Shown here piece by piece: positions 1 through 6,421 of a stretch of 10,974 nucleotides of DNA. The stretch spans positions 1-10,974 of the forward strand of contig JAVEXI010000055.1 in the NCBI GenBank assembly GCA_034004165.1, read 5' to 3'. The position numbers and the translations under genes were made by a program. Source of the DNA: Gudongella sp034004165 (GTDB lineage: Bacteria; Bacillota; Clostridia; Tissierellales; Tissierellaceae). Below the pieces are notes generated by a model. It was not told where the DNA came from. It ran no database searches and saw nothing but the letters and a program-made list of their open reading frames with translations. Each line of letters opens with the position of its first letter. The stretch's first letter is position 1.

Positions 1-141
1 ACGCAAGGTCTGAATGCAGTTGCAGCACCTTCTGCAGATAACGAAGTTATGGCACTATCAGGAGCGACTGTTACAACCAAGGGCATGATGAATGGTGTAA
101 ACGGCGCAATCGAAGTTTTCAATGATTTTTTAAACAATTAA
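1..141 (+). CDS. rnfG: RnfG, electron transport complex subunit G (C-terminal end only)
   Basis: The window opens inside this gene. Frame 1 is open for 46 codons and stops with TAA at 139-141. RnfG is the membrane-anchored flavoprotein of the Rnf ferredoxin:NAD+ oxidoreductase and carries a covalently bound FMN. The visible tail contains SGATVTT (fragment residues 20-26, about positions 58-78), which matches the S/T-G-A-T-x-T flavinylation motif recognised by the flavin transferase ApbE in RnfG, RnfD and NqrC proteins. The following residues, ending EVFNDFLNN, are the usual short C-terminal helix. The gene sits 17 bp upstream of rnfE, in the standard rnfCDGEAB order. The start, membrane anchor and most of the FMN domain lie outside the window, so nothing can be said about its full length. 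Confidence 0.9.
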   Translation, partial: TQGLNAVAAPSADNEVMALSGATVTTKGMMNGVNGAIEVFNDFLNN

Positions 142-152
142 AAGGGGAGGTG
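142..152 (+). promoter_or_regulatory. Strong Shine-Dalgarno sequence that fixes the TTG start of rnfE
   Basis: AAGGGGAGGTG lies 6 nt before the TTG at 159-161. The GGAGGTG core is nearly perfectly complementary to the 3' end of 16S rRNA. No ATG occurs in frame at a suitable distance, so the non-ATG start is well supported. Confidence 0.75.
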
Positions 153-158
153 TAAGCA

Positions 159-758
159 TTGAAAATTTCTACGATAATCAAAAATGGTCTTATTAAGGAA
201 AATCCAATATTTGTTCAACTTATTGGTATGTGTTCTGTATTGGCCATTTCAAGCTCATTTAAGAACAGTGTTGGTATGGCTGCAGCTGTTATCGCAGTAC
301 TTACGCTTTCGAACATTGTTATATCACTATTAAGAAAATTTACTCCTGAGAAAATCAGGATACCAATATTCATCGTAGTAATAGCCACTTTTGTAACGAT
401 GACTGAGATGCTGATGAATGCATACATGGTATCTCTATACAAAGCATTGGGAATTTTCCTCCCACTTATAGTTGTAAACTGCCTTATTCTGGCAAGAGCG
501 GAGTCATTTGCTTCTAAGAATGGAGTTTTCAAGTCAATAATTGATGGTCTATTCATGGGAATGGGTTACGGTTTGGCTATAATGCTACTTGGAGCAGTAA
601 GAGAAATAATTGGAGCAGGCAGCATATGGGGTATTCAACTATTTGGCGAGAGCTTCAAACCTGCTGCTGTATTTGTGGCTCCACCGGGAGCATTTATACT
701 GCTTGGAATATTCATAGCTTTGTACAATACATTCGTTAAGAAAAAGTTTGCAGATTAG
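159..758 (+). CDS. rnfE: RnfE, electron transport complex membrane subunit E
   Basis: This is an integral membrane subunit of the Rnf complex, homologous to NqrD and about 200 residues long, the usual family size. Several hydrophobic segments are visible, consistent with six membrane helices, and the protein begins with the characteristic NGLIKENPIFVQLIGMC stretch. Cys25 (in IGMCSVLA) and Cys108 (in VVNCLILAR) occupy the positions of the cysteines that, with two from RnfA/NqrE, hold an intramembrane [2Fe-2S] cluster at the subunit interface in structurally studied Nqr/Rnf complexes; that role here is inferred from family knowledge. The start is TTG at 159, supported by a strong Shine-Dalgarno sequence. 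It follows rnfG by 17 bp and precedes rnfA by 16 bp, so it is cotranscribed with both. Confidence 0.96.
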   Translation: MKISTIIKNGLIKENPIFVQLIGMCSVLAISSSFKNSVGMAAAVIAVLTLSNIVISLLRKFTPEKIRIPIFIVVIATFVTMTEMLMNAYMVSLYKALGIFLPLIVVNCLILARAESFASKNGVFKSIIDGLFMGMGYGLAIMLLGAVREIIGAGSIWGIQLFGESFKPAAVFVAPPGAFILLGIFIALYNTFVKKKFAD

Positions 759-774
759 GAGAGGGGGTTAGAAA

Positions 775-1347
775 GTGGGCTTATTTGCTTTAATTATTTC
801 AAACATATTTGTCAACAACTACGTGTTCGCAAGATTTCTTGGTGTCTGCCCCTTCCTCGGCGTATCCAACAAAATGGAAACGGCAACTGGTATGGGACTT
901 GCAGTAACCTTTGTAACGACATTTGCGGCAGTGATTACTTATATAATTCAAATAGCTATACTCGACGTTTTCCACCTGGCATACCTCCAAACAATAGTGT
1001 TTATCTTGGTAATAGCCTCGTTGGTTCAGTTTGTTGAGCTTGCACTTAAAAAGATGAGTCCTGCGCTGTATAGCGCTATGGGAGTTTATCTTCCATTAAT
1101 TACAACCAACTGTATCGTTCTTGGAGTTGCTATATTAAACATTCAGGAAGGGTACAATTTGGTACAGACAGCTGTAAGTGCTGCAACAGCAGCTCTAGGC
1201 TTTTTCCTTGCTCTGGTATTAGTAGCCTCACTAAGGGAAAAAATGAAGATTGCAGATATTCCTGAAGCACTTGTTGGATTTCCAATTACCCTCATAGCTG
1301 CAGGTTTAATGTCCATAGCTTTTTCAGGCTTTGCTGGACTTGTATAG
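775..1347 (+). CDS. rnfA: RnfA, electron transport complex membrane subunit A
   Basis: This 190-residue, strongly hydrophobic protein is homologous to RnfE and to NqrE, with about six predicted membrane helices. The opening NNYVFARFLGVCPFLGVS is a family hallmark. Cys25 (GVCPFLG) and Cys113 (TTNCIVLG) are the conserved pair expected to complete the intramembrane [2Fe-2S] centre shared with RnfE; this is inferred from homologues. Together RnfA and RnfE form the pseudo-symmetric membrane core through which electrons pass and which is thought to be linked to Na+/H+ movement. The start is GTG at 775, preceded by a GAGGGGG Shine-Dalgarno sequence at 761-767 that begins just after the rnfE stop codon. 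The length matches the family. The rnfB ribosome binding site overlaps its stop codon, which points to tight translational linkage. Confidence 0.96.
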   Translation: MGLFALIISNIFVNNYVFARFLGVCPFLGVSNKMETATGMGLAVTFVTTFAAVITYIIQIAILDVFHLAYLQTIVFILVIASLVQFVELALKKMSPALYSAMGVYLPLITTNCIVLGVAILNIQEGYNLVQTAVSAATAALGFFLALVLVASLREKMKIADIPEALVGFPITLIAAGLMSIAFSGFAGLV

Positions 1348-1353
1348 GAGGTG
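1346..1353 (+). promoter_or_regulatory. Shine-Dalgarno sequence of rnfB, overlapping the rnfA stop codon
   Basis: AGGAGGTG is a full-strength ribosome binding site. It shares bases with the TAG stop of rnfA and lies 6 nt before the TTG start at 1360. The arrangement supports the non-ATG start and suggests translational coupling of rnfA and rnfB. Confidence 0.7.
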
Positions 1354-1359
1354 GCGTAA

Positions 1360-2187
1360 TTGACTGAAATTTTAAATCCAATTGTTATTCTTGGCGGTTT
1401 GGGGCTACTATTTGGAGTCCTCCTGTCAATAGCATCGAAGATGTTTGCGGTACAAATTGATCCTAAGGTCGAAGAATTGCTTAACGCTCTTCCAGGGGCA
1501 AACTGCGGAGCATGTGGGTACCCTGGTTGTGAAGGTCTTGCAAATGCACTTGCAGATGGAAAGGCACCTACAAACGCCTGCTCTATTGGAGGCCAAAAGG
1601 TTGCGAATCATGTTGCTGAGATACTTGGTGTAAATGCTGCTGAATTCGAAAAACAGGTTGCAATAGTACTATGTCAGGGAGACTGCGACAAAGCAAAAGA
1701 CAAATACGTATATCAAGGTCTTCAGGATTGCAGAATTCAAACTGCACTTGCAGGCGGTAAGAAAGAGTGTTCATTTGGCTGTATCGGCTGTGGTTCATGC
1801 TTTGATGTATGCCAATTCAATGCTATCAGAATGATAGATGGAATTGCAGTAGTAAACAGAGAAAACTGTACAGCTTGTAATAAATGCGTTGAAATTTGTC
1901 CTAAAAATATAATTGAGTTAGTTCCTTACGAGAAAAATGCAGTAGTAAAATGCAAGAGCCTTGACTCTGGTAAAGCCGTCAGAGGTTATTGTTCAGTAGG
2001 CTGCATAGGATGTCAGATTTGCGTTAAGAATTGTCCGACAGATGCTTTCAGCTTTGAAAACAATCTGGCTAAGATAAATTATGAAAAATGCATAAATTGC
2101 ATGATCTGTGTTGAAAAATGTCCCACAAAGGCAATTGACGATGTGTCTATTGTCAGTGAAGATTTCGCAAAGAGATTTGCAAGCTAA
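1360..2187 (+). CDS. rnfB: RnfB, multi-cluster iron-sulfur subunit of the Rnf complex
   Basis: RnfB is the likely entry point for electrons from reduced ferredoxin. The 275-residue protein has an N-terminal membrane helix (about residues 5-27). Next comes the RnfB-type [4Fe-4S] domain with Cys49, 52, 57 and 74 (C-x2-C-x4-C-x16-C). Four ferredoxin motifs of the form CxxCxxCxxxC follow: 141/144/147/151, 170/173/176/180, 215/218/221/225 and 244/247/250/254. Extra cysteines at 105, 109, 124, 137, 198 and 211 could ligate a further cluster, as proposed for the cysteine-rich clostridial RnfB proteins, which are longer than proteobacterial RnfB. The start is TTG at 1360 with AGGAGGTG 6 nt upstream. 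This is the last gene of the operon; its stop codon lies in the first arm of the terminator. Confidence 0.96.
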   Translation: MTEILNPIVILGGLGLLFGVLLSIASKMFAVQIDPKVEELLNALPGANCGACGYPGCEGLANALADGKAPTNACSIGGQKVANHVAEILGVNAAEFEKQVAIVLCQGDCDKAKDKYVYQGLQDCRIQTALAGGKKECSFGCIGCGSCFDVCQFNAIRMIDGIAVVNRENCTACNKCVEICPKNIIELVPYEKNAVVKCKSLDSGKAVRGYCSVGCIGCQICVKNCPTDAFSFENNLAKINYEKCINCMICVEKCPTKAIDDVSIVSEDFAKRFAS

Positions 2188-2210
2188 GGAGCCTGAAAAG
2201 GCTCCTTTTT
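2186..2210 (+). terminator. Intrinsic terminator of the rnf operon
   Basis: AAGGAGCC (2186-2193) and GGCTCCTT (2200-2207) form a perfect 8-bp stem around the 6-nt loop TGAAAA. The T tract TTTTT at 2206-2210 is followed by CTTT. The first arm begins within the TAA of rnfB. On the opposite strand the stem is not followed by a T run, so it is oriented for plus-strand transcripts only. It separates the rnf operon from the genes downstream. Confidence 0.9.
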
Positions 2211-2223
2211 CTTTGAGGTTATC

Positions 2224-2257
2224 TTGTAAATGGAAATTATAAATGATAAACTATAGT
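2224..2257 (+). promoter_or_regulatory. Possible promoter for the downstream operon (weak)
   Basis: The 108-bp gap between rnfB and the next start (2188-2295) follows a strong terminator, so a promoter is expected here. The best match I can find is a TTGTAA -35-like element (2224-2229) with TAAACT at 2247-2252 (17-nt spacer). TATAGT at 2252-2257 resembles a -10 element better but has no -35 partner at normal spacing. The region is very AT-rich, so chance matches are likely. Confidence 0.3.
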
Positions 2258-2280
2258 ATGTGAGATTATGACCTATAAGT

Positions 2281-2286
2281 AAGAGG
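2281..2286 (+). promoter_or_regulatory. Ribosome binding site pointing to the TTG start at 2296
   Basis: AAGAGG directly abuts an ATG at 2287, which is too close for normal initiation. It lies 9 nt before the in-frame TTG at 2296. The spacing favours the TTG as the true start of the NusG-II protein. Confidence 0.55.
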
Positions 2287-2295
2287 ATGATTATT

Positions 2296-2676
2296 TTGAC
2301 AAAGGGCGACAAACTTTTGATTGTATTGATTTTGCTGATTAGTATACTTTCTTTTGCGTATATCAATCGGTATGCTTTCTCTGATAAGGAGAAATATATA
2401 AGTGTACAGGTCAACGGAGTCGAAATCAAAAAGATATTGTTTGACACTCAGCTGGTAGGGCACACCATTCCAGTGAAGTCAGAATATGGTTATAATTTGA
2501 TTGAACTAGGTGATGGCAAGGTTCGTGTAATTGAAGCTGACTGCCCTGATAAGATAGATGTAAAACAGGGCTATATTTCCAGAATAGGCGAGACCATAGT
2601 GTGTCTTCCTAATAGGATGGTCATAGAGATAAAAGGCGTGACATCTGATGATCAGATAGACGTAATGAATTATTAA
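2296..2676 (+). CDS. Membrane-anchored NusG domain II-like protein
   Basis: From TTG 2296 the product is 126 residues; an in-frame ATG at 2287 would add three but lacks room for a ribosome binding site. Residues about 7-25 form a single hydrophobic anchor or uncleaved signal. The rest is a small beta-rich domain presumably outside the membrane. The segment ADCPDK (81-86), then GYISRIGETIVCLPNRMVIEI (in two stretches, about 92-112), is the signature of the NusG-II/DUF1312 family; these proteins resemble domain II of NusG in fold but are not transcription factors. Function is unknown. In clostridia the gene commonly sits beside a Gx transporter gene, as here (12 bp gap). Family members, as I remember them, carry a second cysteine after CPDK; here that position is Asp88, leaving Cys83 and Cys103. 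Confidence 0.82.
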   Translation: MTKGDKLLIVLILLISILSFAYINRYAFSDKEKYISVQVNGVEIKKILFDTQLVGHTIPVKSEYGYNLIELGDGKVRVIEADCPDKIDVKQGYISRIGETIVCLPNRMVIEIKGVTSDDQIDVMNY

Positions 2677-2688
2677 AGCGGTGTTCAA

Positions 2689-3207
2689 ATGAAAAAGACT
2701 AATAAAATGATTTTTATCTCGCTGCTTGTTTCTGTTGGGTTGGCTCTCAGCGTAATCGAATCGGCGATTCCATTGCCTATAACAATGCCAGGGGCCAGGC
2801 TTGGACTTTCTAATATGGTCGTACTTGTTACCCTGGTTGTCTTTGGGTTTAAGGATGGTATAAAGGTCGGAATGCTTAAGAGTACCGTACTGATGCTGGT
2901 AACGGGAAGCATTTCTTCTTTTATTTACAGCATTTCAGGAGCTATACTCAGCTGCATTATGATGTACATATTCTTTAGGTATCTGTCGAGGTTTTTCAGC
3001 CTGATAGGGGTTAGCCTAATTGGTGCTGCATCTCATAACTTTGCACAGGTATCGGTTGCTGTTCTCATGCTGCACAATCCCAGAATTTACTCTTATCTGC
3101 CATTTTTGTTGATAGTCAGTTTGTTCACTGGGTATTTTGTAGGGCTTTCATCCATTTATATTGTTGATAATTTAAAGAAAAATTTTAGGATTCTATTCCA
3201 GAGATAG
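2689..3207 (+). CDS. Gx transporter family protein (heptaprenyl diphosphate synthase component I-like)
   Basis: This 172-residue integral membrane protein shows about five to six hydrophobic segments. The conserved stretch IPLPITMPGARLGLSNMV (about residues 27-44) and GAASHNFAQ (112-120) identify the family (Pfam Hpre_diP_synt_I, also annotated 'Gx transporter'). The old name comes from an association with heptaprenyl diphosphate synthesis. The topology and glycine-rich motifs look more like a small transporter or the substrate-binding component of an ECF-type carrier, and the substrate is unknown. The ATG at 2689 has only a weak upstream site (GCGGTG), which may mean translation depends on coupling to the NusG-II gene ending 12 bp upstream. 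The next gene, maf, starts 8 bp after its stop, and the maf Shine-Dalgarno sequence overlaps that stop. Confidence 0.85.
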   Translation: MKKTNKMIFISLLVSVGLALSVIESAIPLPITMPGARLGLSNMVVLVTLVVFGFKDGIKVGMLKSTVLMLVTGSISSFIYSISGAILSCIMMYIFFRYLSRFFSLIGVSLIGAASHNFAQVSVAVLMLHNPRIYSYLPFLLIVSLFTGYFVGLSSIYIVDNLKKNFRILFQR

Positions 3208-3215
3208 GTGAAACC

Positions 3216-3794
3216 ATGAAAAAAATTGTACTTGCTTCAGGCTCTCCCAGGCGTAGGGAATTATTGTCTCAACTTGGCGTAGATTTTGAGGTATGGCGTG
3301 GGAATATCAAAGAGAATAACGATTCAAAAGAGGCTCCAGAATGCGTTGCTATGTCCCTTGCGCTACAAAAGGGTTTAGAAGCTAGTTTGCATTTTGACGA
3401 CTCTATAATAATTGCTGCCGATACAATAGTAGTCTGTGATGACACTATCTTAGGAAAGCCAGTGGATGCAGACGATGCTTATAGAATGTTGAAACTTTTA
3501 AGCGGCAGAGAACATCAAGTAATTACAGGTTTTGCCTTGATTGATCTAGACAGAAAACTAAAAATTGTCGACTACGAAAGGACTTTGGTAACTTTCAATG
3601 AATTAAGCGAAAATATGATACAATCCTATATAGATACTGGAGAAGTTTTTGATAAAGCGGGTTCTTATGCTATACAAGGGAAGGGTGCTCTGATAGTTAA
3701 GAGTTTACAAGGTTGTTACTTTAATATAGTTGGTTTCCCCATATCGAAAATCGGTAGATATTTGGATTCATATTTTGGTTTAAAACTACTATAA
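3216..3794 (+). CDS. maf: Maf family nucleoside triphosphate pyrophosphatase
   Basis: Maf proteins hydrolyse nucleoside triphosphates to monophosphates and pyrophosphate. This cytosolic enzyme is thought to clear modified or non-canonical nucleotides and is linked to septum inhibition in Bacillus. The 192-residue product has the N-terminal signature ASGSPRRRELL (7-17), the catalytic AADT motif with Asp69, GKP (80-82, conserved Lys81), SGREHQVITG, and YAIQGKGA followed by a conserved C-terminal GCYFNIVGFP stretch. These features fit the YhdE-type (dTTP/UTP-preferring) branch; that specificity is inferred from family resemblance. The ATG at 3216 is preceded by AGGTG (3206-3210), which overlaps the stop codon of the previous gene. 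It lies just ahead of radC and mreB, its usual neighbours in Firmicutes. Confidence 0.95.
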   Translation: MKKIVLASGSPRRRELLSQLGVDFEVWRGNIKENNDSKEAPECVAMSLALQKGLEASLHFDDSIIIAADTIVVCDDTILGKPVDADDAYRMLKLLSGREHQVITGFALIDLDRKLKIVDYERTLVTFNELSENMIQSYIDTGEVFDKAGSYAIQGKGALIVKSLQGCYFNIVGFPISKIGRYLDSYFGLKLL

Positions 3795-3810
3795 AGGATG
3801 ATGCATAATA

Positions 3811-4518
3811 ATGAGCACAAATGACATTAGAGAAAAGGGATATGCTATTAAAGACCTGCCAGAAAGTGAAAGACCAAGGGAAAAACTATATTCACGTGGA
3901 GTTGAATCTCTCTCCAATGAAGAACTTTTGGCGATTATAATAAGGACTGGAACCGGAAGCGAATCAGCGATAGAAGTATCGAGAAGAGTAATAGGGATGG
4001 ATAAAAGGGGGATAAAGCATCTTACTGACGCATCAATAGAGGATTTAAAGAAAATTAAAGGGATTGGAAATTCAAAAGCTGCACAAATTCTGGCCGCTCT
4101 GGAACTGGGGAAGAGAATAAAACAAGTTGGCTATAATGACAAAGTCAAAGTTACCTCGCCCAATGTTGTTGCAGACTTGATGATGGATGAAATGATGCAC
4201 CTTCAAAAGGAGCACTTTGACATCGTAATACTTGATACAAAAAACCAGATAATATCTGTTGAGAATATATCCAAGGGTACACTTAATGCATCAATAGTTC
4301 ACCCCAGGGATGTATTCAAAGCTGCCATAAGAAACAACGGCAACTCTGTGATTCTCGTACACAATCACCCAAGTGGCGATACTACGCCCAGCAGTGAAGA
4401 CATCAACATTACAAAAAGGTTGGTGGACGGAGGATCAATTATGGGAATCAAAGTGCTGGATCACATAATAATTGGTAGTAATACTTACCTGAGCATGAAA
4501 GAAAAAAATCTAATGTAG
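3811..4518 (+). CDS. radC: RadC family JAB/JAMM-domain protein
   Basis: The product is 235 residues, close to the family's usual length. The N-terminal part (about 15-105) holds a UPF0758/RadC helical region with a helix-hairpin-helix-like segment, IKGIGNSKAAQIL (82-94). The C-terminal JAB domain (about 115-235) carries the metal-binding JAMM signature HNHPSGDTTPSSED, giving His184, His186 and Asp197 as zinc ligands. Despite the name, a DNA repair role for RadC is not established (the original E. coli radC mutation was in recG), so the activity is best called unknown, possibly a metal-dependent hydrolase. The ATG at 3811 is the only start giving the full family N-terminus. Its ribosome binding site is poor (AAAGGATGATG, 3793-3803, set far back and containing two out-of-frame ATGs), so expression may be low or coupled to maf. 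Confidence 0.94.
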   Translation: MSTNDIREKGYAIKDLPESERPREKLYSRGVESLSNEELLAIIIRTGTGSESAIEVSRRVIGMDKRGIKHLTDASIEDLKKIKGIGNSKAAQILAALELGKRIKQVGYNDKVKVTSPNVVADLMMDEMMHLQKEHFDIVILDTKNQIISVENISKGTLNASIVHPRDVFKAAIRNNGNSVILVHNHPSGDTTPSSEDINITKRLVDGGSIMGIKVLDHIIIGSNTYLSMKEKNLM

Positions 4519-4534
4519 ATATGGAGGAAATACT

Positions 4535-5563
4535 TTGTTTTTTAATGCTTTTACAAAAGATATGGGAATCGATTTAGGAACTGCAAATACTTTAGTTTAT
4601 ATTAAAGGGAAAGGTGTCATACTGAGAGAACCCTCAGTAGTTGCTATAGATAAATTCAACAAACACGTACTGGCAGTTGGAGAAGACGCAAAAAAAATGA
4701 TAGGGAGAACTCCGGGAAATATTGTAGCTATCAGGCCATTAAAAGACGGTGTCATAGCCGATTTTGATATTACACAGGAGATGCTTAAATACTTCATTAA
4801 AAAAGCTACTCAGTCTAGAACACTATTTCAGCCAAGAGTAGTAGTTTGCGTACCCAGTGGTGTTACAGAAGTTGAAAAAAGAGCTGTCGAGGAGGCTACA
4901 ATTCAGGCTGGTGCCAAAGATGCATTTTTGATAGAAGAACCAATGGCTGCTGCAATTGGAGCAGGGCTGCCCGTTCAGGAGCCTACAGGCAGCATGGTAG
5001 TTGATATCGGTGGTGGAACTACAGAAGTAGCTGTTATTTCACTTGGAGGAATAGTAACCAGCAAATCCATAAGGGTTGGTGGAGATGAACTGGATAGTTT
5101 TATAGCCAGTTATGTTAAAAAAGAATACAGCCTAATGATTGGCGAGAGAACAGCAGAAGAAGTTAAGATAAAAATTGGTTCAGCTATGGATAGCGATGAA
5201 AAAGGTAGCATGGAAATCCGTGGTAGAGATCTTGTGACCGGATTGCCAAAGACTATAAATATCTCTTCCAGAGAAGTTTATGTCGCGCTTAAAGAGCCAG
5301 TTAACAACATTATTGATGCAATTAAGTCAACACTGGAAAAGACTCCTCCAGAGCTATCTTCAGACGTAATGGAATATGGAATTGTACTTACGGGTGGAGG
5401 AGCATTGCTACATGGACTAGATAGTCTTGTAACACAGGAGACTGGAATACCTGTAAATCCCGCTGAAAGCCCACTGGATTGTGTAGCTTTAGGCACGGGT
5501 AAAGCTCTGGAGAGCATTGAAATATTAAAAAAGACTTCATCTAAATACCGAAGAGCAAGGTAG
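4535..5563 (+). CDS. mreB: MreB, actin-like rod-shape-determining protein
   Basis: MreB is a bacterial actin that polymerises on the inner face of the membrane and guides lateral wall synthesis. The 342-residue product shows the full nucleotide-binding fold: phosphate-1 loop DLGTANT (13-19), the connecting region around FLIEEPMAAAIGAG (131-144), phosphate-2 loop DIGGGTTEVAV (157-167) and the adenosine motif LTGGGALLHGLD (285-296). The start is TTG at 4535, with GGAGG at 4523-4527 and a 7-nt spacer; the first in-frame ATG (codon 10) would come just before DLGTANT and would remove the short hydrophobic N-terminus (MFF). It directly follows radC and precedes mreC by 9 bp, the classic arrangement. 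It could formally be the paralogue Mbl, but the context with mreC and mreD favours MreB. Confidence 0.97.
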   Translation: MFFNAFTKDMGIDLGTANTLVYIKGKGVILREPSVVAIDKFNKHVLAVGEDAKKMIGRTPGNIVAIRPLKDGVIADFDITQEMLKYFIKKATQSRTLFQPRVVVCVPSGVTEVEKRAVEEATIQAGAKDAFLIEEPMAAAIGAGLPVQEPTGSMVVDIGGGTTEVAVISLGGIVTSKSIRVGGDELDSFIASYVKKEYSLMIGERTAEEVKIKIGSAMDSDEKGSMEIRGRDLVTGLPKTINISSREVYVALKEPVNNIIDAIKSTLEKTPPELSSDVMEYGIVLTGGGALLHGLDSLVTQETGIPVNPAESPLDCVALGTGKALESIEILKKTSSKYRRAR

Positions 5564-5572
5564 TGATTCCCA

Positions 5573-6409
5573 ATGAGGTTTTTAATGAAATACAAAGAGA
5601 GAATGATAGTAACTACAGTTGCTATCATTCTCATAATACTAATAGGTTACACTGGCAGAGAAAGAGAAAACATTTCGCGTTTTGAGAATCTTACAGGTAA
5701 AATTCTTATTCCGGTGGCTGACTTTTCTTCAAGCATCCAATCAAAAATTGGGGGCGTTTTTGCAAACCTCTCTAACCTTAGGGATGCAAGAGAAGAGAAT
5801 GAAGAATTAAAGCTTACGATTAGACAGCTTGAAAGTGAGAATAGAGACCTAAAGAATATAATTGGAAAGTCGGATTATTTGCAAAAAGAAATGATTCTTA
5901 CACAGAACACGAGATATAATTTGATTAAGGCTCAAGTAACTGCCAAAGAGCCTGGGTTCTGGTTTGACCAATTTGTAATAAACAAAGGGTCGAAGGATGG
6001 AATAAAAAAAGGTGATACAGTTGTCCAAGCTGTTGAGACAGAAAAAGGAATATTTTCAGAAGCTCTTGTTGGCAGAGTTGTCGATATAGGTGATACCTGG
6101 TCAGAGGTAGTGTCCGTGGTTGATGAACTTAACAGCACAGCTTTTAAGATTGTAAGGACACAGGACGGTGGTATTGTATCTGGAAATATTGACGGCAAAC
6201 TTGAAGGATATCTTTACGATTATACTGCAGATGTAATTGAAGGAGATGAATTATATACTTCTGGTTTGGGTGGAGTTTACCTTAAAGACATATACATAGG
6301 CCATATATCCATGATTATAAGTGACCGTGAAGAATTAACTAAGAGGCTAGTCATTGAGCCTGCCATAAATTTCAGGAAATTGTACAATGTTTTTATTATT
6401 TCAGAGTAG
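5573..6409 (+). CDS. mreC: MreC, rod-shape-determining protein
   Basis: MreC links the cytoplasmic MreB filament to wall synthases outside the membrane. The 278-residue protein has a short basic N-terminus, one membrane helix (about 11-26), a coiled coil (about 62-100, rich in Glu, Leu and Asn) that drives dimerisation, and the two-lobed beta domain. That domain shows VTAKEPGFWFDQFVINKGS (about 122-140), LVGRVVDIG and, near the C-terminus, a conserved SGLGG...IGHI stretch. Two in-frame ATGs compete. The one at 5573 has AAGG set far upstream; the one at 5585 has an AGG at 5576-5578 with a 6-nt spacer and would give 274 residues. I report the longer form. A strong inverted repeat lies within the first 20 codons and is listed separately. 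mreD follows after 12 bp. Confidence 0.95.
   Translation: MRFLMKYKERMIVTTVAIILIILIGYTGRERENISRFENLTGKILIPVADFSSSIQSKIGGVFANLSNLRDAREENEELKLTIRQLESENRDLKNIIGKSDYLQKEMILTQNTRYNLIKAQVTAKEPGFWFDQFVINKGSKDGIKKGDTVVQAVETEKGIFSEALVGRVVDIGDTWSEVVSVVDELNSTAFKIVRTQDGGIVSGNIDGKLEGYLYDYTADVIEGDELYTSGLGGVYLKDIYIGHISMIISDREELTKRLVIEPAINFRKLYNVFIISE
5599..5632 (+). repeat. Near-perfect hairpin inside the start of mreC
   Basis: Arm 1 is GAGAATGATAGTAAC (5599-5613), the loop is TACA (5614-5617) and arm 2 is GTTGCTATCATTCTC (5618-5632). All 15 positions pair, with one G-U wobble at 5610/5621. It lies inside the reading frame, over the MreC membrane-helix codons, beginning 26 nt after the ATG at 5573 and 14 nt after the ATG at 5585. 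No T run follows, so it is not a normal terminator. Confidence 0.8.
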
Positions 6410-6421
6410 AAGGAGAATATA

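Noticed and set aside
215..556. 113-codon minus-strand open frame within rnfE
   Set aside because: This is the mirror of a membrane protein gene, which often leaves long antisense frames; there is no independent evidence for it.
1445..1633. 62-codon plus-strand frame inside rnfB
   Set aside because: It is an alternate frame of the iron-sulfur domain of RnfB, with no family features.
2217..2275. AGGTTAT / ATGACCT inverted repeat as an operator or riboswitch stem
   Set aside because: It has only 7 pairs, including a wobble, separated by about 45 nt with no conserved core I can recognise.
2184..2463. Minus-strand open frames over the rnfB terminator and the NusG-II start
   Set aside because: They overlap the terminator and a recognisable gene on the plus strand, and have no strong ribosome binding site or domain.
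5278..5634. 118-codon open frame on the minus strand across the mreB/mreC junction
   Set aside because: It lies over conserved mreB coding sequence, and its protein is not family-like. Its beginning coincides with the mreC inverted repeat, which explains why it resembles the MreC start.
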